Shown: positions 24,301 through 33,177, numbered from the stretch's first letter. The stretch: 64,000 nt of DNA from Microbulbifer taiwanensis (GCF_014904815.1 NZ_JACZFR010000035.1:37844-101843), one strand, 5' to 3'. Made by a program: numbers and translations. Notes: a model not told the origin generated them from the letters alone.

Positions 24301-26964
24301 ATGGATTACACCCAGATCAACAAAGCGGTGATCGAGGCCCTGGAGGGGGACAGGACTCTGGGGCTCGAACTCAACACCCAAACCAACGTCTACCGCGGAC
24401 ACTGCCCGGATTGCGAGCAGAAAACCGCATGGATCAGCGCGGAAAAGCCGGTGGTGTTGCGCTGCAACCGCGAAACCAAGTGTGGCTACCAGGAGCGGAT
24501 CAGAGACCGCTACCCGGAAGCCTTTGAAAGCCTGTCCAAGCGGTTCCCATCCACCAACGATGACCCCAAGGCCACCGCCAGGGCCTACCTATCCGTGCAG
24601 CGCGGATTCCCCACGGCGGATATCGAAGACTGGTTCGAGCAGGGATTTTTCAAGCTGCCGGATGGCACCTGGGCTGAGACCGTGCGCTTCCCGCTGTTTG
24701 GCACCGGCAAGAACCACTGGGAACGCATCATCGACAAGGCGCACGTCGAGAAGGCTGGGCAGAAGGCGAACTTCAAGGGTGGATACGCCGGCAAGCACTG
24801 GGAGCCACCCGGGCAGGAAATCAAGCCGATGGAAAAGGTCTTCATCGTTGAAGGCATTTTCCACTGCATCGCCAAGCACCTGGCCGGCTACAAAGCCGTG
24901 AGCGCCTTCACTTGCTCGAATCTCCCGCGCGAACTCATCGAGGCCAACAAGGGGCAGGGCATCATCTGGCACCTGGCCTACGACGACGAGCCCGGCGCGC
25001 GCAAGCACGTGGAAAAGTATTTCAAGGAACTGAAGAAACTGGGCGAGACGGTAGAAATCGCCCTCACCGGCAGCAGCCGGGACTGGGACGACCTCTACCG
25101 CGACGGGCAGCTGAATGACAAAACCATAGAGCAGTGCGTCTGGCGCGGGCGGATCTTTATTGCCGAGACGGCGAAGAAGAAAGCCTATGCCATCTACGGC
25201 CGCAAGCCATTCGGCAAGTCGGTCATCGAGCACGGCGACCGGCTCTACTCGGCCAAGTTCTCCCTGGAAGAATTCAACAAGGCCAACGACCACGAACCGT
25301 TCAAATGGGGTTTCTGCTGGGATGCCTTCAACCAGGCCGCCAAAGTGGAGGAGATCTCCAACTGTGTGCCGAGCTTCCAGTACACAGAGATCGACCGTCT
25401 CACCGGCGAGCGCCGTTACTTCTTCAATATCAAAAAGGCTGGCAGTAGCCGCGGCTACCTGGGTGCCTTCTCCCCCAACGCCCTTTCCGATCCCCGTGCC
25501 TTCGGCCTAGCCCTTCTCACCCATACCGATGGCGGCAGCTTCGAAGGTGGTGCCGGGGATTTGAAACTGCTCAAGGCACGCTGGTTGGATGCGGAAGTTA
25601 CGCGAGTCACCACGCTGCCGCACATGGGCTACGACGAACAATCTCGCGCGTACATCTTTCCGGGCTTTGGCTACTCCCAGGGCAAGCTGCTGACCTCCAA
25701 CGAACATGGCTTCCTGCAGGTGGGTGACACCGCCATCAAGACCACGCTCGAGGATATGCCGGTGCATCACAGCGAAAAGTTCGACAGCAGCTGGTGGCCG
25801 GACTTCACCAAGGTGTTCCACCTCAATGGCATCGCCACGCTGGCCTACTTCACCGCCAGCCTGTTCGCGCGGCAGATTAAAGAACGGCACCAAGCGTTCC
25901 ACTTCCTGGAGGTCACCGGCGATCCGGACGCCGGCAAGTCCACACTGATCCGCTTTGTGTGGAAGCTGCTGGGCCGCGACAACTATGAAGGCGTGGATCT
26001 ACTCAGCACCTCTGTGGCCAGCTATGGCCGCCAGCTGGGCAAGGTCAGCAACCTACCCGTGGTGGTGATCGAGAGCGACCGCGATACCAACGGCGGTACC
26101 GGCGGCCGCCCGGGCAAATCTTTCGAGTGGGACATCTTCAAAAAGGTCACCGACCTGGACGGCGTGATCGACTCGCGCGGGGTCAAGACCAACGACAACA
26201 AAACCCACGATCGCATCTTCCGCGGCACCCTGGTAATCAGCCAGAACGCCACCGTCCAGGCCTCGCCCGCCATGCTCTCGCGGATCGTGCACCTGCACTG
26301 CACCACCGCCCACAAGCGCCCGGAAAACCGCCCGCTGGCCGACCGCCTGAAGCGCGAGCCGGTAGAGAAGTTGGCCGGCTATCTGCACCGTGCGCTCACC
26401 TGCGAGAGCGAATGGCTGGCCCGCTTCTTCACCGCCTATGACCGCCATCGTGAAACCCTCAGCGCCGAGGACAACATCACCCAGGGCCGCGTGATCGACT
26501 TCCACGCCCAGCTGATGGCCGCGGTGGACGCCCTGCAGGTGCTGCTGCCGGACTTCGGCGGAGAACTGCTGCAGCAGGTGCAGGCGCACCTGGTAGAGCG
26601 CGCTCGCGACCGCCAGCGCCGCCTGAACAGCGATCACCCGATCGTGGAGCAGTTCTGGGATACCTACCACTTCATCAACGATCAGGTGCTGTACATCGAC
26701 GACGAAGACGGCGAGCGCAACGTCAACACCGAGCGTCTGAACCACAGCATCGACCCGGCTCTCATCGCCATCAACCTCAACGAATACATGGAGCACTGCC
26801 GTAAGCGCGGTCAGGAGCTGGTGCCTGCGTCGGAGCTGAAGCAGCTGCTGCCCACCAGCCAGCGGTACCCGTTCGTGGAATACAAGCAGGTCCGGTCGAA
26901 GCGCGAGCAGGGCGGCAGGCTCTGGTGCTGGACCTTTCGTAAACACGGCGGGGCTGAGCGTTGA
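24301..26964 (+). CDS. Bifunctional primase-helicase (P4-alpha/Toprim type)
   Basis: 887 residues. A zinc ribbon (C35-x2-C38, C55, C61), a Toprim domain (VFIVEGIF at 180-187, LAYDDEPG at 225-232), then a superfamily-3/AAA helicase with Walker A TGDPDAGKST at 539-548 and a Walker B-like VVVIESD near 586. It would synthesise primers and unwind the phage origin. It starts 12 nt after the Cox-like gene and is followed by an array of GTGACA motifs, the likely origin. HP1/P2 phages normally use a gpA rolling-circle initiator instead, so this module is a mosaic replacement. Confidence 0.88.
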   Translation: MDYTQINKAVIEALEGDRTLGLELNTQTNVYRGHCPDCEQKTAWISAEKPVVLRCNRETKCGYQERIRDRYPEAFESLSKRFPSTNDDPKATARAYLSVQRGFPTADIEDWFEQGFFKLPDGTWAETVRFPLFGTGKNHWERIIDKAHVEKAGQKANFKGGYAGKHWEPPGQEIKPMEKVFIVEGIFHCIAKHLAGYKAVSAFTCSNLPRELIEANKGQGIIWHLAYDDEPGARKHVEKYFKELKKLGETVEIALTGSSRDWDDLYRDGQLNDKTIEQCVWRGRIFIAETAKKKAYAIYGRKPFGKSVIEHGDRLYSAKFSLEEFNKANDHEPFKWGFCWDAFNQAAKVEEISNCVPSFQYTEIDRLTGERRYFFNIKKAGSSRGYLGAFSPNALSDPRAFGLALLTHTDGGSFEGGAGDLKLLKARWLDAEVTRVTTLPHMGYDEQSRAYIFPGFGYSQGKLLTSNEHGFLQVGDTAIKTTLEDMPVHHSEKFDSSWWPDFTKVFHLNGIATLAYFTASLFARQIKERHQAFHFLEVTGDPDAGKSTLIRFVWKLLGRDNYEGVDLLSTSVASYGRQLGKVSNLPVVVIESDRDTNGGTGGRPGKSFEWDIFKKVTDLDGVIDSRGVKTNDNKTHDRIFRGTLVISQNATVQASPAMLSRIVHLHCTTAHKRPENRPLADRLKREPVEKLAGYLHRALTCESEWLARFFTAYDRHRETLSAEDNITQGRVIDFHAQLMAAVDALQVLLPDFGGELLQQVQAHLVERARDRQRRLNSDHPIVEQFWDTYHFINDQVLYIDDEDGERNVNTERLNHSIDPALIAINLNEYMEHCRKRGQELVPASELKQLLPTSQRYPFVEYKQVRSKREQGGRLWCWTFRKHGGAER

Positions 26965-27034
26965 AGCTCGAATCGGTGTTTTTTTGGCCTGAAAGCAGGG
27001 GAAACCCTGCAGGGGTGGTACCCACACAAAACAC

Positions 27035-27351
27035 GTGACAGAGAGTGACAAGCATAAATTAACTAATAAAAAGCAATTAAAACAAAGAGTTAAAGCACAT
27101 GAACAGTAGTGACAAATCCAAGACAAGAGCAAGACAACCCGTGACAACCACCTTGTGCAAAGTCACAGGCTTGTCACGAAAAATAAGACAGGCGGAAATT
27201 GCCGGAAAGCTAGCGGTCACGTGGCTTTCAGAGACTCCCGCCAATTCCCTGTCACAGGTTGTCACAAAAAAAATAAGACAACCCAACACCGCCGCAGCCC
27301 GCATAAACGCTGGGGTCGGCATTTCTTTCGGCGCCTTGTCACGGCTGTCAC
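27035..27351. repeat. Candidate replication origin: GTGACA/TGTCAC iteron array
   Basis: Nine exact copies of GTGACA or its complement (27035, 27045, 27109, 27141, 27172, 27250, 27260, 27337, 27346) and two variants with GTCAC (27161, 27215) lie in 317 nt, in both orientations. Interspersed are AT-rich runs and repeated AATAAGACA and AAGACAACCC words. The array directly follows the primase-helicase gene and fills 26965-27409, which holds no convincing gene. That placement matches phage and plasmid origins with iterons. Confidence 0.7.
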
Positions 27352-27409
27352 GGGTTTTCGAACAGTCCACCCCCGAAAAGCATTTTTCACCCTGCGAGGA
27401 GACCGCGCG

Positions 27410-27661
27410 ATGACCAGTGCAGCACTCGCCAGCCTGGGCATAGACCGCCTGCCGACGCTGATCGCGGAGCCAGCGGACAGCAGCAGCGAAGACCACCGCC
27501 GCAACTGCCTGGCTTGGTACCTGATCACCAACCGCACCCGCGGCGAGGTGCTGGAGTGGTTGGGCAAGCAACACGACCACACCCGCACCGACATGCGCGG
27601 CCGGCTGAACCAACTGCGAGAGCAGGTCAACGAGATGCGCCGGGAGGTTGCCGGGGCATGA
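27410..27661 (+). CDS. Small early phage protein
   Basis: 83 residues from the ATG at 27410, preceded by AGGAG. The frame is open upstream but only through the iteron region. The sequence is helical and charged at the C-terminus (MRGRLNQLREQVNEMRREV). The stop overlaps the next start (ATGA). No family recognised; it may be a replication accessory, judged only by position. Confidence 0.6.
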   Translation: MTSAALASLGIDRLPTLIAEPADSSSEDHRRNCLAWYLITNRTRGEVLEWLGKQHDHTRTDMRGRLNQLREQVNEMRREVAGA

Positions 27662-28089
27662 ACCAGCGCGCGCTGCGGCTCTTCTACACCGTCACCGAGG
27701 CCCAGGTCTACCACGCCTGGCTCAACAACGCGGCCGTGAGTGCGGCCAGCAGCTGGGACGGCGTAGTGCGCGACGAACTGATTTTCGGCTGTCTCGCCCG
27801 CGAGGCCGCCTACACCAACCGCGGGCAACGCCCACGGGAATTTTCACCACTGGAGGGACACCAGATGCGTAAAGACGTTTTTGTATTGGATGTAGCCCAG
27901 GCCCGGCAAATCCGCCTGGCACTGGCCCTGTGCCGCGAGCGTATCGCCTGCCCGGCGACCACCACGGTTGACAAGGAAGAGGCAGTGCGCGAGCTGCGCG
28001 CCGCGCAGGAAATCTTCCTGGCACACGAAGAGCGCGCGACGCAGCTGCGGGCACTAAACAGCGAACTGGAGGGCGCCGCCAATGCTTAG
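27658..28089 (+). CDS. Hypothetical early phage protein
   Basis: 143 residues, helical, with a heptad-like C-terminus (EEAVRELRAAQEIFLAHEER). It is coupled to its neighbours by overlapping start and stop codons on both sides. No known motif is visible. It is part of a compact early operon running to about 31284. Confidence 0.6.
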   Translation: MNQRALRLFYTVTEAQVYHAWLNNAAVSAASSWDGVVRDELIFGCLAREAAYTNRGQRPREFSPLEGHQMRKDVFVLDVAQARQIRLALALCRERIACPATTTVDKEEAVRELRAAQEIFLAHEERATQLRALNSELEGAANA

Positions 28090-28318
28090 CGCAGCGATCG
28101 CCATATCACCGAATCTAGAAAAACGGCTGAGCAAGGCCATCTCTCGAAAAAGGGACCTTCTGTGTCGGGTTAGGGCTGGCGACACATCCCGAGAGACGCT
28201 AAACGAAATTGCTGAATTGGATCTGCTGCTCTCAAGGTTTGGCGAAAGCGTTTTTCACATGGCGCTGGCCCAACAGGGGGAAAGAAGAAATACCGAAACC
28301 CCGTGGACAATTCACTAG
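28082..28318 (+). CDS. Hypothetical early phage protein
   Basis: 78 residues; the start ATG overlaps the upstream stop by 8 nt. Mainly helical (KRLSKAISRKRDLLCRVRAG). No recognisable family. The downstream small gene starts 18 nt later. Confidence 0.5.
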   Translation: MLSAAIAISPNLEKRLSKAISRKRDLLCRVRAGDTSRETLNEIAELDLLLSRFGESVFHMALAQQGERRNTETPWTIH

Positions 28319-28335
28319 GAACGAGAGGGGACATG

Positions 28336-28608
28336 ATGAACTGCGACTGTATTAGCGAAATTGAACAACGCGTAACCCAAAAGATTAAGGAATCTGGCGA
28401 TTTCAAAAAGCCGGTAAAGGGCGCGCGCATGAAGGAACTGGGCTTTGTTCTTAGCGGATCGACCTTCACCACCAGGACGGTCACAAACCTGGAGGTTGAG
28501 CTGGAGGGCCAGAAGAAAAAGCCGTTGATACCGATGACGCACAACTACTGCCCGTTTTGCGGCGTGAGCCAAAGACCTGAAAAAGCAGCGGAGGAAAAGG
28601 AATCGTGA
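28336..28608 (+). CDS. Small zinc-ribbon-like phage protein
   Basis: About 90 residues from the ATG at 28336, which has GAGGGG 5 nt before it; ATG 28333 and GTG 28303 are alternatives. An N-terminal CDC and a C-terminal CPFCG motif suggest one zinc site. Its stop overlaps the next GTG start. Function unknown. Confidence 0.55.
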   Translation: MNCDCISEIEQRVTQKIKESGDFKKPVKGARMKELGFVLSGSTFTTRTVTNLEVELEGQKKKPLIPMTHNYCPFCGVSQRPEKAAEEKES

Positions 28609-28802
28609 GTACTCAACTGTACGCGGCCATCCGCGAAGACTCCAAATACTTCTACCAGAATCCGCCGCAGTTGCCGTTTCCGGTCACCATTACCAACACC
28701 ACGGACGCCTACCGCGTCCTCGGCAATGGGGATGATTACCGCCTCGATGATGTTTATCTATTTGTAAAAGCCGGGCAGACCTACCGCCCGATAAACAACT
28801 AG
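28605..28802 (+). CDS. Hypothetical small phage protein
   Basis: 65 residues from GTG at 28605, overlapping the upstream stop (GTGA). Short beta-rich sequence (FPVTITNTTDAYRVL, DDVYLFVKAGQTYRP). No family recognised. Confidence 0.5.
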   Translation: MSTQLYAAIREDSKYFYQNPPQLPFPVTITNTTDAYRVLGNGDDYRLDDVYLFVKAGQTYRPINN

Positions 28803-28831
28803 CCGTTATCAATTTCTTTGGGAGACAAACG

Positions 28832-29077
28832 ATGATTATCGCCACCATCAATCATACAGAATACAAACTGGACAGCATGAAAGATGCTGAGAATCTGCTG
28901 CAGATACTCTCTCGAGCGACTGAAATCGATAAAGTTTTTATCGGCAGGAAAATGTATTTCGAGGCCACCCAATTTCCCAGGGAATTAGGAATTGCCATTG
29001 TTCCCAGTGAGATCACGTCGCCGGCTGAACTGGAAGTTCTTCGAGAGCAGGATAAGAGCGAGGAGGAAGACCGGTGA
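28832..29077 (+). CDS. Hypothetical small phage protein
   Basis: 81 residues with ribosome binding site GGGAGA upstream (tttGGGAGACAAACGATG). Acidic C-terminus (LREQDKSEEEDR). The stop overlaps the next gene's GTG start. No function is visible. Confidence 0.55.
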   Translation: MIIATINHTEYKLDSMKDAENLLQILSRATEIDKVFIGRKMYFEATQFPRELGIAIVPSEITSPAELEVLREQDKSEEEDR

Positions 29078-30045
29078 AATTCTGGCGCTATGTAACCGGC
29101 CTCGCCGCACTGATTTTCTGCGGCACCAGCCTGGTCTTTACCGTCGGCCTGTGGATCTCCATTCCCGGCGGCGTCGGTGGCCAACTGGTAGCGGGGCTCA
29201 CCGCCACCGCCCTGGAGCTATGCAAGTTCAGCTTTGCACCCTTCGGGCTGTGGCTGCGCGCCCAGGGCAGGGCGGTGGGCTACGCGCTGCTGGCGCTGTG
29301 GCCCCTGCTCGTCGTGATCAGCATTGCCGCTACCGTCGGTTTCCTGGAGAGCCGCACAACGCAGCAGCGGGAGCTGAACGCCCGTGGCAGCCTGGAGTAC
29401 CGCACGCTGCAACAGCAGCTTGCCAGCGTGCAACAGCAGATCGACACGCTGAACAGCGTCATCGCCACCGACGCCGCAAACGGCTACCGGAAACGGGCCA
29501 TCGAAACGATTGAACAGCTGGAGAAGCTGGAGCAACAGCGCAGTGCAGTACTGGCCCAGCTCAAAACCGTGCGCGTGGCCGCCTCAGACAGTGCAGGGGC
29601 CACTTTCGCCAGCTTGGCCACCCTGACCCACGCCGACGCCGCCGAGATACAGCACAGGGGCTTTCTGGCGCTCGCCGTTGTCGCCGATGTGGTGGGTCTG
29701 GTGGCCCTACTGGCGTTCAGTAGCGTTTCAACGGCCGCGCCCACCGTTAAAACGCGTCAGCCGATCGTTGAACGGCCGGCGCCCGCCGCTGAACAGTCCG
29801 CCGCTGCCGTTGACCCGGTCAAAACGCTGGCTCAGAGCGTCGCGCTCAATACCGAGCAGTGGGCACTGGCCGAACGCATCCGCCAGGGCGACTTCGGCAG
29901 CCGCCCGGTGCTGCGCCGGATCAACCGGGAAGTGCGCGGCGGTAACCAGGTAGTGAAGCCCGTTTTCGAATATCTCCAGCGGTCCGGCGTCTTGGTCCGC
30001 GATGGTCGGGGATTCGCATTAGCAACAATGGAGACAAGTCAGTGA
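29074..30045 (+). CDS. Membrane protein with coiled coil and winged-helix-like C-terminus
   Basis: 323 residues. Three hydrophobic segments near the N-terminus (LAALIFCGTSLVFTVGLWI, GQLVAGLTATALELC, LLALWPLLVVISIAATVGF) are followed by a long coiled coil (LQQQLASVQQQIDTLNS) and another hydrophobic stretch (GFLALAVVADVVGLVALLAF). The last 60 residues (WALAERIRQGDFGSRPVLRR, EYLQRSGVLVRDGRG) look like a winged helix. A membrane-anchored DNA-binding role is possible; the family is not recognised. Confidence 0.6.
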   Translation: MKFWRYVTGLAALIFCGTSLVFTVGLWISIPGGVGGQLVAGLTATALELCKFSFAPFGLWLRAQGRAVGYALLALWPLLVVISIAATVGFLESRTTQQRELNARGSLEYRTLQQQLASVQQQIDTLNSVIATDAANGYRKRAIETIEQLEKLEQQRSAVLAQLKTVRVAASDSAGATFASLATLTHADAAEIQHRGFLALAVVADVVGLVALLAFSSVSTAAPTVKTRQPIVERPAPAAEQSAAAVDPVKTLAQSVALNTEQWALAERIRQGDFGSRPVLRRINREVRGGNQVVKPVFEYLQRSGVLVRDGRGFALATMETSQ

Positions 30046-30632
30046 AGGAAGAAAATCAAATTCCCCTTGGTGTAATTGTGGAGATTCCCGGTTGCGACGT
30101 TTGCGATCGAGACGTTGAGTTAAGGGTTGATCCTGTTCACTCAGATCTCATCTACGTCGCCTGCGTGAATTCATTTCCCGGGCCATGCCCGAGTGTAGGC
30201 CCTAAACGCTTTAGACGAGATGAGGCGATATTCGCTTGGTGTAAATCGATATCGAAAAGGAAAAAGACCATGAAAACCACAGACCATTTCACACCGCTGT
30301 ATCGCCAGATCGACCACGCCCTGACCCTGGACCAGATCGACTACGCGCTGAACCAGATCAGCGATCGCAAGGCCACACTGATCGAATCCAGCGGCGGGCC
30401 GGAAAAGTGGCGCGCCGGCTACGCCATCAAGATAGACGGCGCCTGGTATTGGTTCCCGCGCGGCTACGCCCTGCAGTACAAAATGCCGGGCTTTGTCCGC
30501 AGCGAGGAAGACGCGCTGGAGTTTATCCAGGCGGCGGAACCCTGGTACGCGGCTGGCGTGAATAACGGCGTTGAGTATGCGCAGCACCGGCTGCGCAACT
30601 GGGTCGACCAGAAAATGCTTAGCGAACTGTGA
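30042..30632 (+). CDS. Lar-like zinc-finger protein fused to unknown domain
   Basis: 196 residues from GTG at 30042. The first 75 residues resemble restriction-alleviation Lar-type fingers: C-x2-C (CDVCDRDVELR), a later pair of cysteines (VACVNSFPGPC) and an EAIFAWCKSI helix. From residue 77 (MKTTDHFTPLY) comes a separate domain (KRWRAGYA-like GPEKWRAGYAIKIDGAWYWF). The ATG at 30270 with AAGG upstream could be an independent start. Lar proteins modify host restriction; here that role is only inferred. Confidence 0.55.
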   Translation: MKEENQIPLGVIVEIPGCDVCDRDVELRVDPVHSDLIYVACVNSFPGPCPSVGPKRFRRDEAIFAWCKSISKRKKTMKTTDHFTPLYRQIDHALTLDQIDYALNQISDRKATLIESSGGPEKWRAGYAIKIDGAWYWFPRGYALQYKMPGFVRSEEDALEFIQAAEPWYAAGVNNGVEYAQHRLRNWVDQKMLSEL

Positions 30633-30644
30633 GGCGCTGCCGAT

Positions 30645-31100
30645 ATGACACGTTGTCTTAAATGCCACCACGAATTGAAAGACCCACGTTCCATGGCAAG
30701 GGAAATGGGGCCAATCTGCTTTTCAAAATGGGGAGGACAGGAAGATATGTTTAGAGATAGGAACCCGGTTTATGACTTCGATATCTGTTTGTTCAACGGC
30801 ATGCCGGTACTTTGCATCCGCGACCTCTATCAATCTGGAAATCCGACCATGACCGTCACCAATGGAGTGGAATTGGTGCTGGCCCAGATCGTGAGATCGG
30901 TGGGTGCGCTGCCGAAGTTGATTATTTACCGGGATAGTGAAGGCGAGTGGGACCGAATCAAAGCCAAACCCGATGGCACCTTTAACGGTTTTGCCCCTTT
31001 GGCTCAAGGACTGGATTATCGCGTTACCGCGGATCGTGAAGCGCTGGAGGTTGCAGGGCTCTCCTTCGCAGCTGCACAGCCGGAGACCTCCGATGATTGA
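30645..31100 (+). CDS. DUF6011-like zinc-finger phage protein
   Basis: 151 residues. The N-terminus CLKCHHELKDPRSMAREMGP followed by IC resembles the DUF6011 finger (C-x2-C, L.D..S...G..C) often found in phage and restriction-related proteins. The remainder (MTVTNGVELVLAQIVRSVGA, PKLIIYRDSEGEWDRI) looks alpha/beta. The stop overlaps the next gene by 8 nt. Confidence 0.6.
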   Translation: MTRCLKCHHELKDPRSMAREMGPICFSKWGGQEDMFRDRNPVYDFDICLFNGMPVLCIRDLYQSGNPTMTVTNGVELVLAQIVRSVGALPKLIIYRDSEGEWDRIKAKPDGTFNGFAPLAQGLDYRVTADREALEVAGLSFAAAQPETSDD

Positions 31101-31284
31101 TACAGACGCACTGGAAGCCTGGGCTGGGCAAGCGGCACAAGCTATCCAGGAGGTGATCGACGAGGCCATGGATTCTGCCCCGCACGATCAGCCTGAGGAG
31201 CAAGTTTGCCCGGATCTTCGAGGGTTATTGTCCGACTTGGACCGCATTATGGCTGGTGGCGCCGCAGCAGCACTGAGCGTGTAG
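31093..31284 (+). CDS. Hypothetical small acidic phage protein
   Basis: 63 residues, start at 31093 overlapping the upstream stop (ATGATTGA). Acidic and helical (AAQAIQEVIDEAMDSAPHD). It closes the early operon before a gene in the opposite direction. Function unknown. Confidence 0.5.
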   Translation: MIDTDALEAWAGQAAQAIQEVIDEAMDSAPHDQPEEQVCPDLRGLLSDLDRIMAGGAAAALSV

Positions 31285-31309
31285 AGAGGGCGGCTGCAGC
31301 TACCTCTTG

Positions 31310-31867
31310 TTATTCCGGTAGCGGAACTGGATTGGGAGCGCAGAGCTGCGCCTGTTCGAGGAATATCAGCGCCGCGTCTGCAAGCCGCTTGCGGGCGCTG
31401 GCCATTGGCATCTGTATGCTATTGGTATACCAAGGGCGGTGGGTATTGTCCGGGGAGCGCAACAGCATTACATCCTGGCTCTTGCGCGGCTTGCCGTTCT
31501 TGAACTGCCGGTGCAGAGAAATAGCATCTTCATACAGCTCGATATGCCAACCGAGTTCTTCGAACCAGTCCATAAACGGCGCCATGGCATCCGGGATATC
31601 GGCAGCTTCCGCCAGGTGCCGCTCCAGCACCACCTCGTCCGTCGGTCCCACACCGGCCTCCGCCCCCGTTGCCAGCTGCATTTTCGCTAGCGCAAAAGTT
31701 TTTACCGCTTCAGTTTCCAGGCAGTAGGCCTGCACTTTTTCGGCTTCCCAATTGATCTTGCGGGGGGATATCCGGCGTTTGGTCCCGGGGTTGGAACCGC
31801 CATGGTAGATCACTTCTATTACTTCCCCTGTGTCTACGGCTTCGCGCAGTCGGTCGATCAGTGCCAT
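31310..31867 (-). CDS. WYL-domain-like protein, inverted within the early region
   Basis: 185 residues. Residues 13-65 fit a WYL fold: EVIEVIYHGGSNPGTKRRIS, PRKINWEAEKVQAYCLETEA, VKTFALAKM. WYL domains often sense nucleic-acid ligands and regulate phage defence or stress genes. AGGGAG precedes the start. It reads against the surrounding early genes, a typical arrangement for an independently expressed lysogenic cargo gene. The C-terminal half (DWFEELGWHIELYEDAISL) is unknown. Confidence 0.6.
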   Translation of the reverse strand: MALIDRLREAVDTGEVIEVIYHGGSNPGTKRRISPRKINWEAEKVQAYCLETEAVKTFALAKMQLATGAEAGVGPTDEVVLERHLAEAADIPDAMAPFMDWFEELGWHIELYEDAISLHRQFKNGKPRKSQDVMLLRSPDNTHRPWYTNSIQMPMASARKRLADAALIFLEQAQLCAPNPVPLPE

Positions 31868-31962
31868 TGAGTACTCCCTGTGTCTTCTTATTGGCTATTG
31901 GCGAGGTATGCGCAGGCAGGATAGTCCCCTCGCTTACCTGTAGGCAACTCAACCCAAATAAA

Positions 31963-31978
31963 GCAACAAAAATGTTGC
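31963..31978. promoter_or_regulatory. Possible HicB operator
   Basis: GCAACA-AAAA-TGTTGC is a perfect 6-bp inverted repeat 55 nt upstream of hicA. HicB antitoxins with an HTH autorepress at such palindromes. Assignment is by position. Confidence 0.4.
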
Positions 31979-32033
31979 AAAAAAACAAATTGCCGAGTAA
32001 GCTTAAATCAACATCAAGAAACAAGGGGAGGGC

Positions 32034-32216
32034 ATGAAATACAGCGAGTTTCGGCGGTGGTTGAAGCGCCAAGGCGCCACCTTCGAGCCCGGCAAGGGCA
32101 GCCATTTCAAGGTGACGCTGAACGGGACGACCACCATCTTTCCAGACCACGGCAGCAAGGAAATGCCGGAACCTCTGCGAAAGGCCATCATCAAGCAGCT
32201 GGGGCTCAAGGACTGA
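32034..32216 (+). CDS. hicA: HicA-family mRNA interferase toxin
   Basis: 60 residues with the HicA dsRBD-like fold: MKYSEFRRWLKRQGATF, then the catalytic histidine in GKGSHFKVTLNG (His24) and IIKQLGLKD at the end. GGGGAGG precedes the ATG. HicA cleaves mRNA; HicB, 47 nt downstream, neutralises it. Confidence 0.92.
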   Translation: MKYSEFRRWLKRQGATFEPGKGSHFKVTLNGTTTIFPDHGSKEMPEPLRKAIIKQLGLKD

Positions 32217-32263
32217 GCCCTGGTTGTGGCTGTATCGAGTACCGCCCAAAGGAGATCATAAGT

Positions 32264-32686
32264 ATGTACGACTATCCGGTAACAGTAGTGGAGGCAGATG
32301 GCGCGCACCTGGTGTTTTGCCCGGATCTGCCCGAAATGCACAGTGTCGGCGACACCGTTGAAGAGGCGTTGCGCGAGGCCGGGGACGGCATTATCACCGC
32401 ACTATCTATATATGTTGACCAGCGCCGCCCGATCCCCCTGCCGTCAGAACCGACCGAGGGCCAGTACCTGGTACACCTGCCGGCGCTGGTGGTGGCAAAG
32501 GTGGCGCTGTGGAACGCCATGCAGGAACGGGGTATGCGCAAGGCGGACCTGGCGCGCAAGCTAGGCGTAAAGCCGCCGCAGGTAGACCGGTTGGTGGACT
32601 TCCTGCACAGCTCTAAGATTGAGCAGGTTGAAAATGCGCTGCAAACACTAGGCAAAAAGATTTGGATAACGATTGAGGCGGCCTGA
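32264..32686 (+). CDS. hicB: HicB-family antitoxin with HTH
   Basis: 140 residues from the ATG at 32264 with AAGGAG upstream. The N-terminus is the degenerate RNase-H-like HicB fold (YPVTVVEADGAHLVFCPDLP, EEALREAGDGIITAL); the C-terminus is an XRE-like helix-turn-helix (MRKADLARKLGVKPPQVDRL). It pairs with hicA and should bind the upstream operator. As a prophage-borne pair it may stabilise the element or restrict other phages. Confidence 0.92.
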   Translation: MYDYPVTVVEADGAHLVFCPDLPEMHSVGDTVEEALREAGDGIITALSIYVDQRRPIPLPSEPTEGQYLVHLPALVVAKVALWNAMQERGMRKADLARKLGVKPPQVDRLVDFLHSSKIEQVENALQTLGKKIWITIEAA

Positions 32687-32805
32687 AAGAACTGTGCTTT
32701 GAGTCACCTTTGGCGTGGGATTTCTACTGCGGATTGGTGTAACTTTTGCGCTTAGCGACTGTTCTGTTCGCGGATATAAAAACGTTGAATAAAGAGGGAA
32801 TCTTT

Positions 32806-33177
32806 ATGCTGGTAAATAAGGAATTCTATATTGTGCCTGAAGAGGTTTTTCGTGTTGGAAACGGAAGCGGGCCGAGAATGCACATGGTTAGACCCAGCGA
32901 GGTTGATGTAACCGAAGTGAATGGAGTAAAGGTTATCATCGCAAATGGTCGTGGAGTGAGTCTTTATACACAAGATGAGTTGAACGCCACCACGCTCACA
33001 GGGTGGATCTGGAAGTTTAAAGCGCAGACACAGATTCCCCAGGGATTGAAACTCGTAAATGACAAACCAGGACATTTTTGTGTCGCGCCCGTATCAAATA
33101 TGCCTGTTGATCTATACAAAGGGTTGTTGGAGCAAATGGGTATGAAAGCCGAAAAGGTATGGAAGAAAACCGCATGA
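32806..33177 (+). CDS. Hypothetical prophage protein
   Basis: 123 residues from the ATG at 32806, with GAGGGA upstream; an open frame reaches back to 32746. Beta-rich start (EFYIVPEEVFRVGNGSG). The stretch 32700-33730 is AT-richer than the rest of the phage, suggesting separate acquisition. No family recognised. Confidence 0.5.
   Translation: MLVNKEFYIVPEEVFRVGNGSGPRMHMVRPSEVDVTEVNGVKVIIANGRGVSLYTQDELNATTLTGWIWKFKAQTQIPQGLKLVNDKPGHFCVAPVSNMPVDLYKGLLEQMGMKAEKVWKKTA

Noticed and set aside
27099..27413. A 104-codon plus-strand frame after the primase gene
   Set aside because: Its sequence is dominated by repeated GTGACA/TGTCAC and AAGACA words and has no good ribosome binding site; better explained as an origin.
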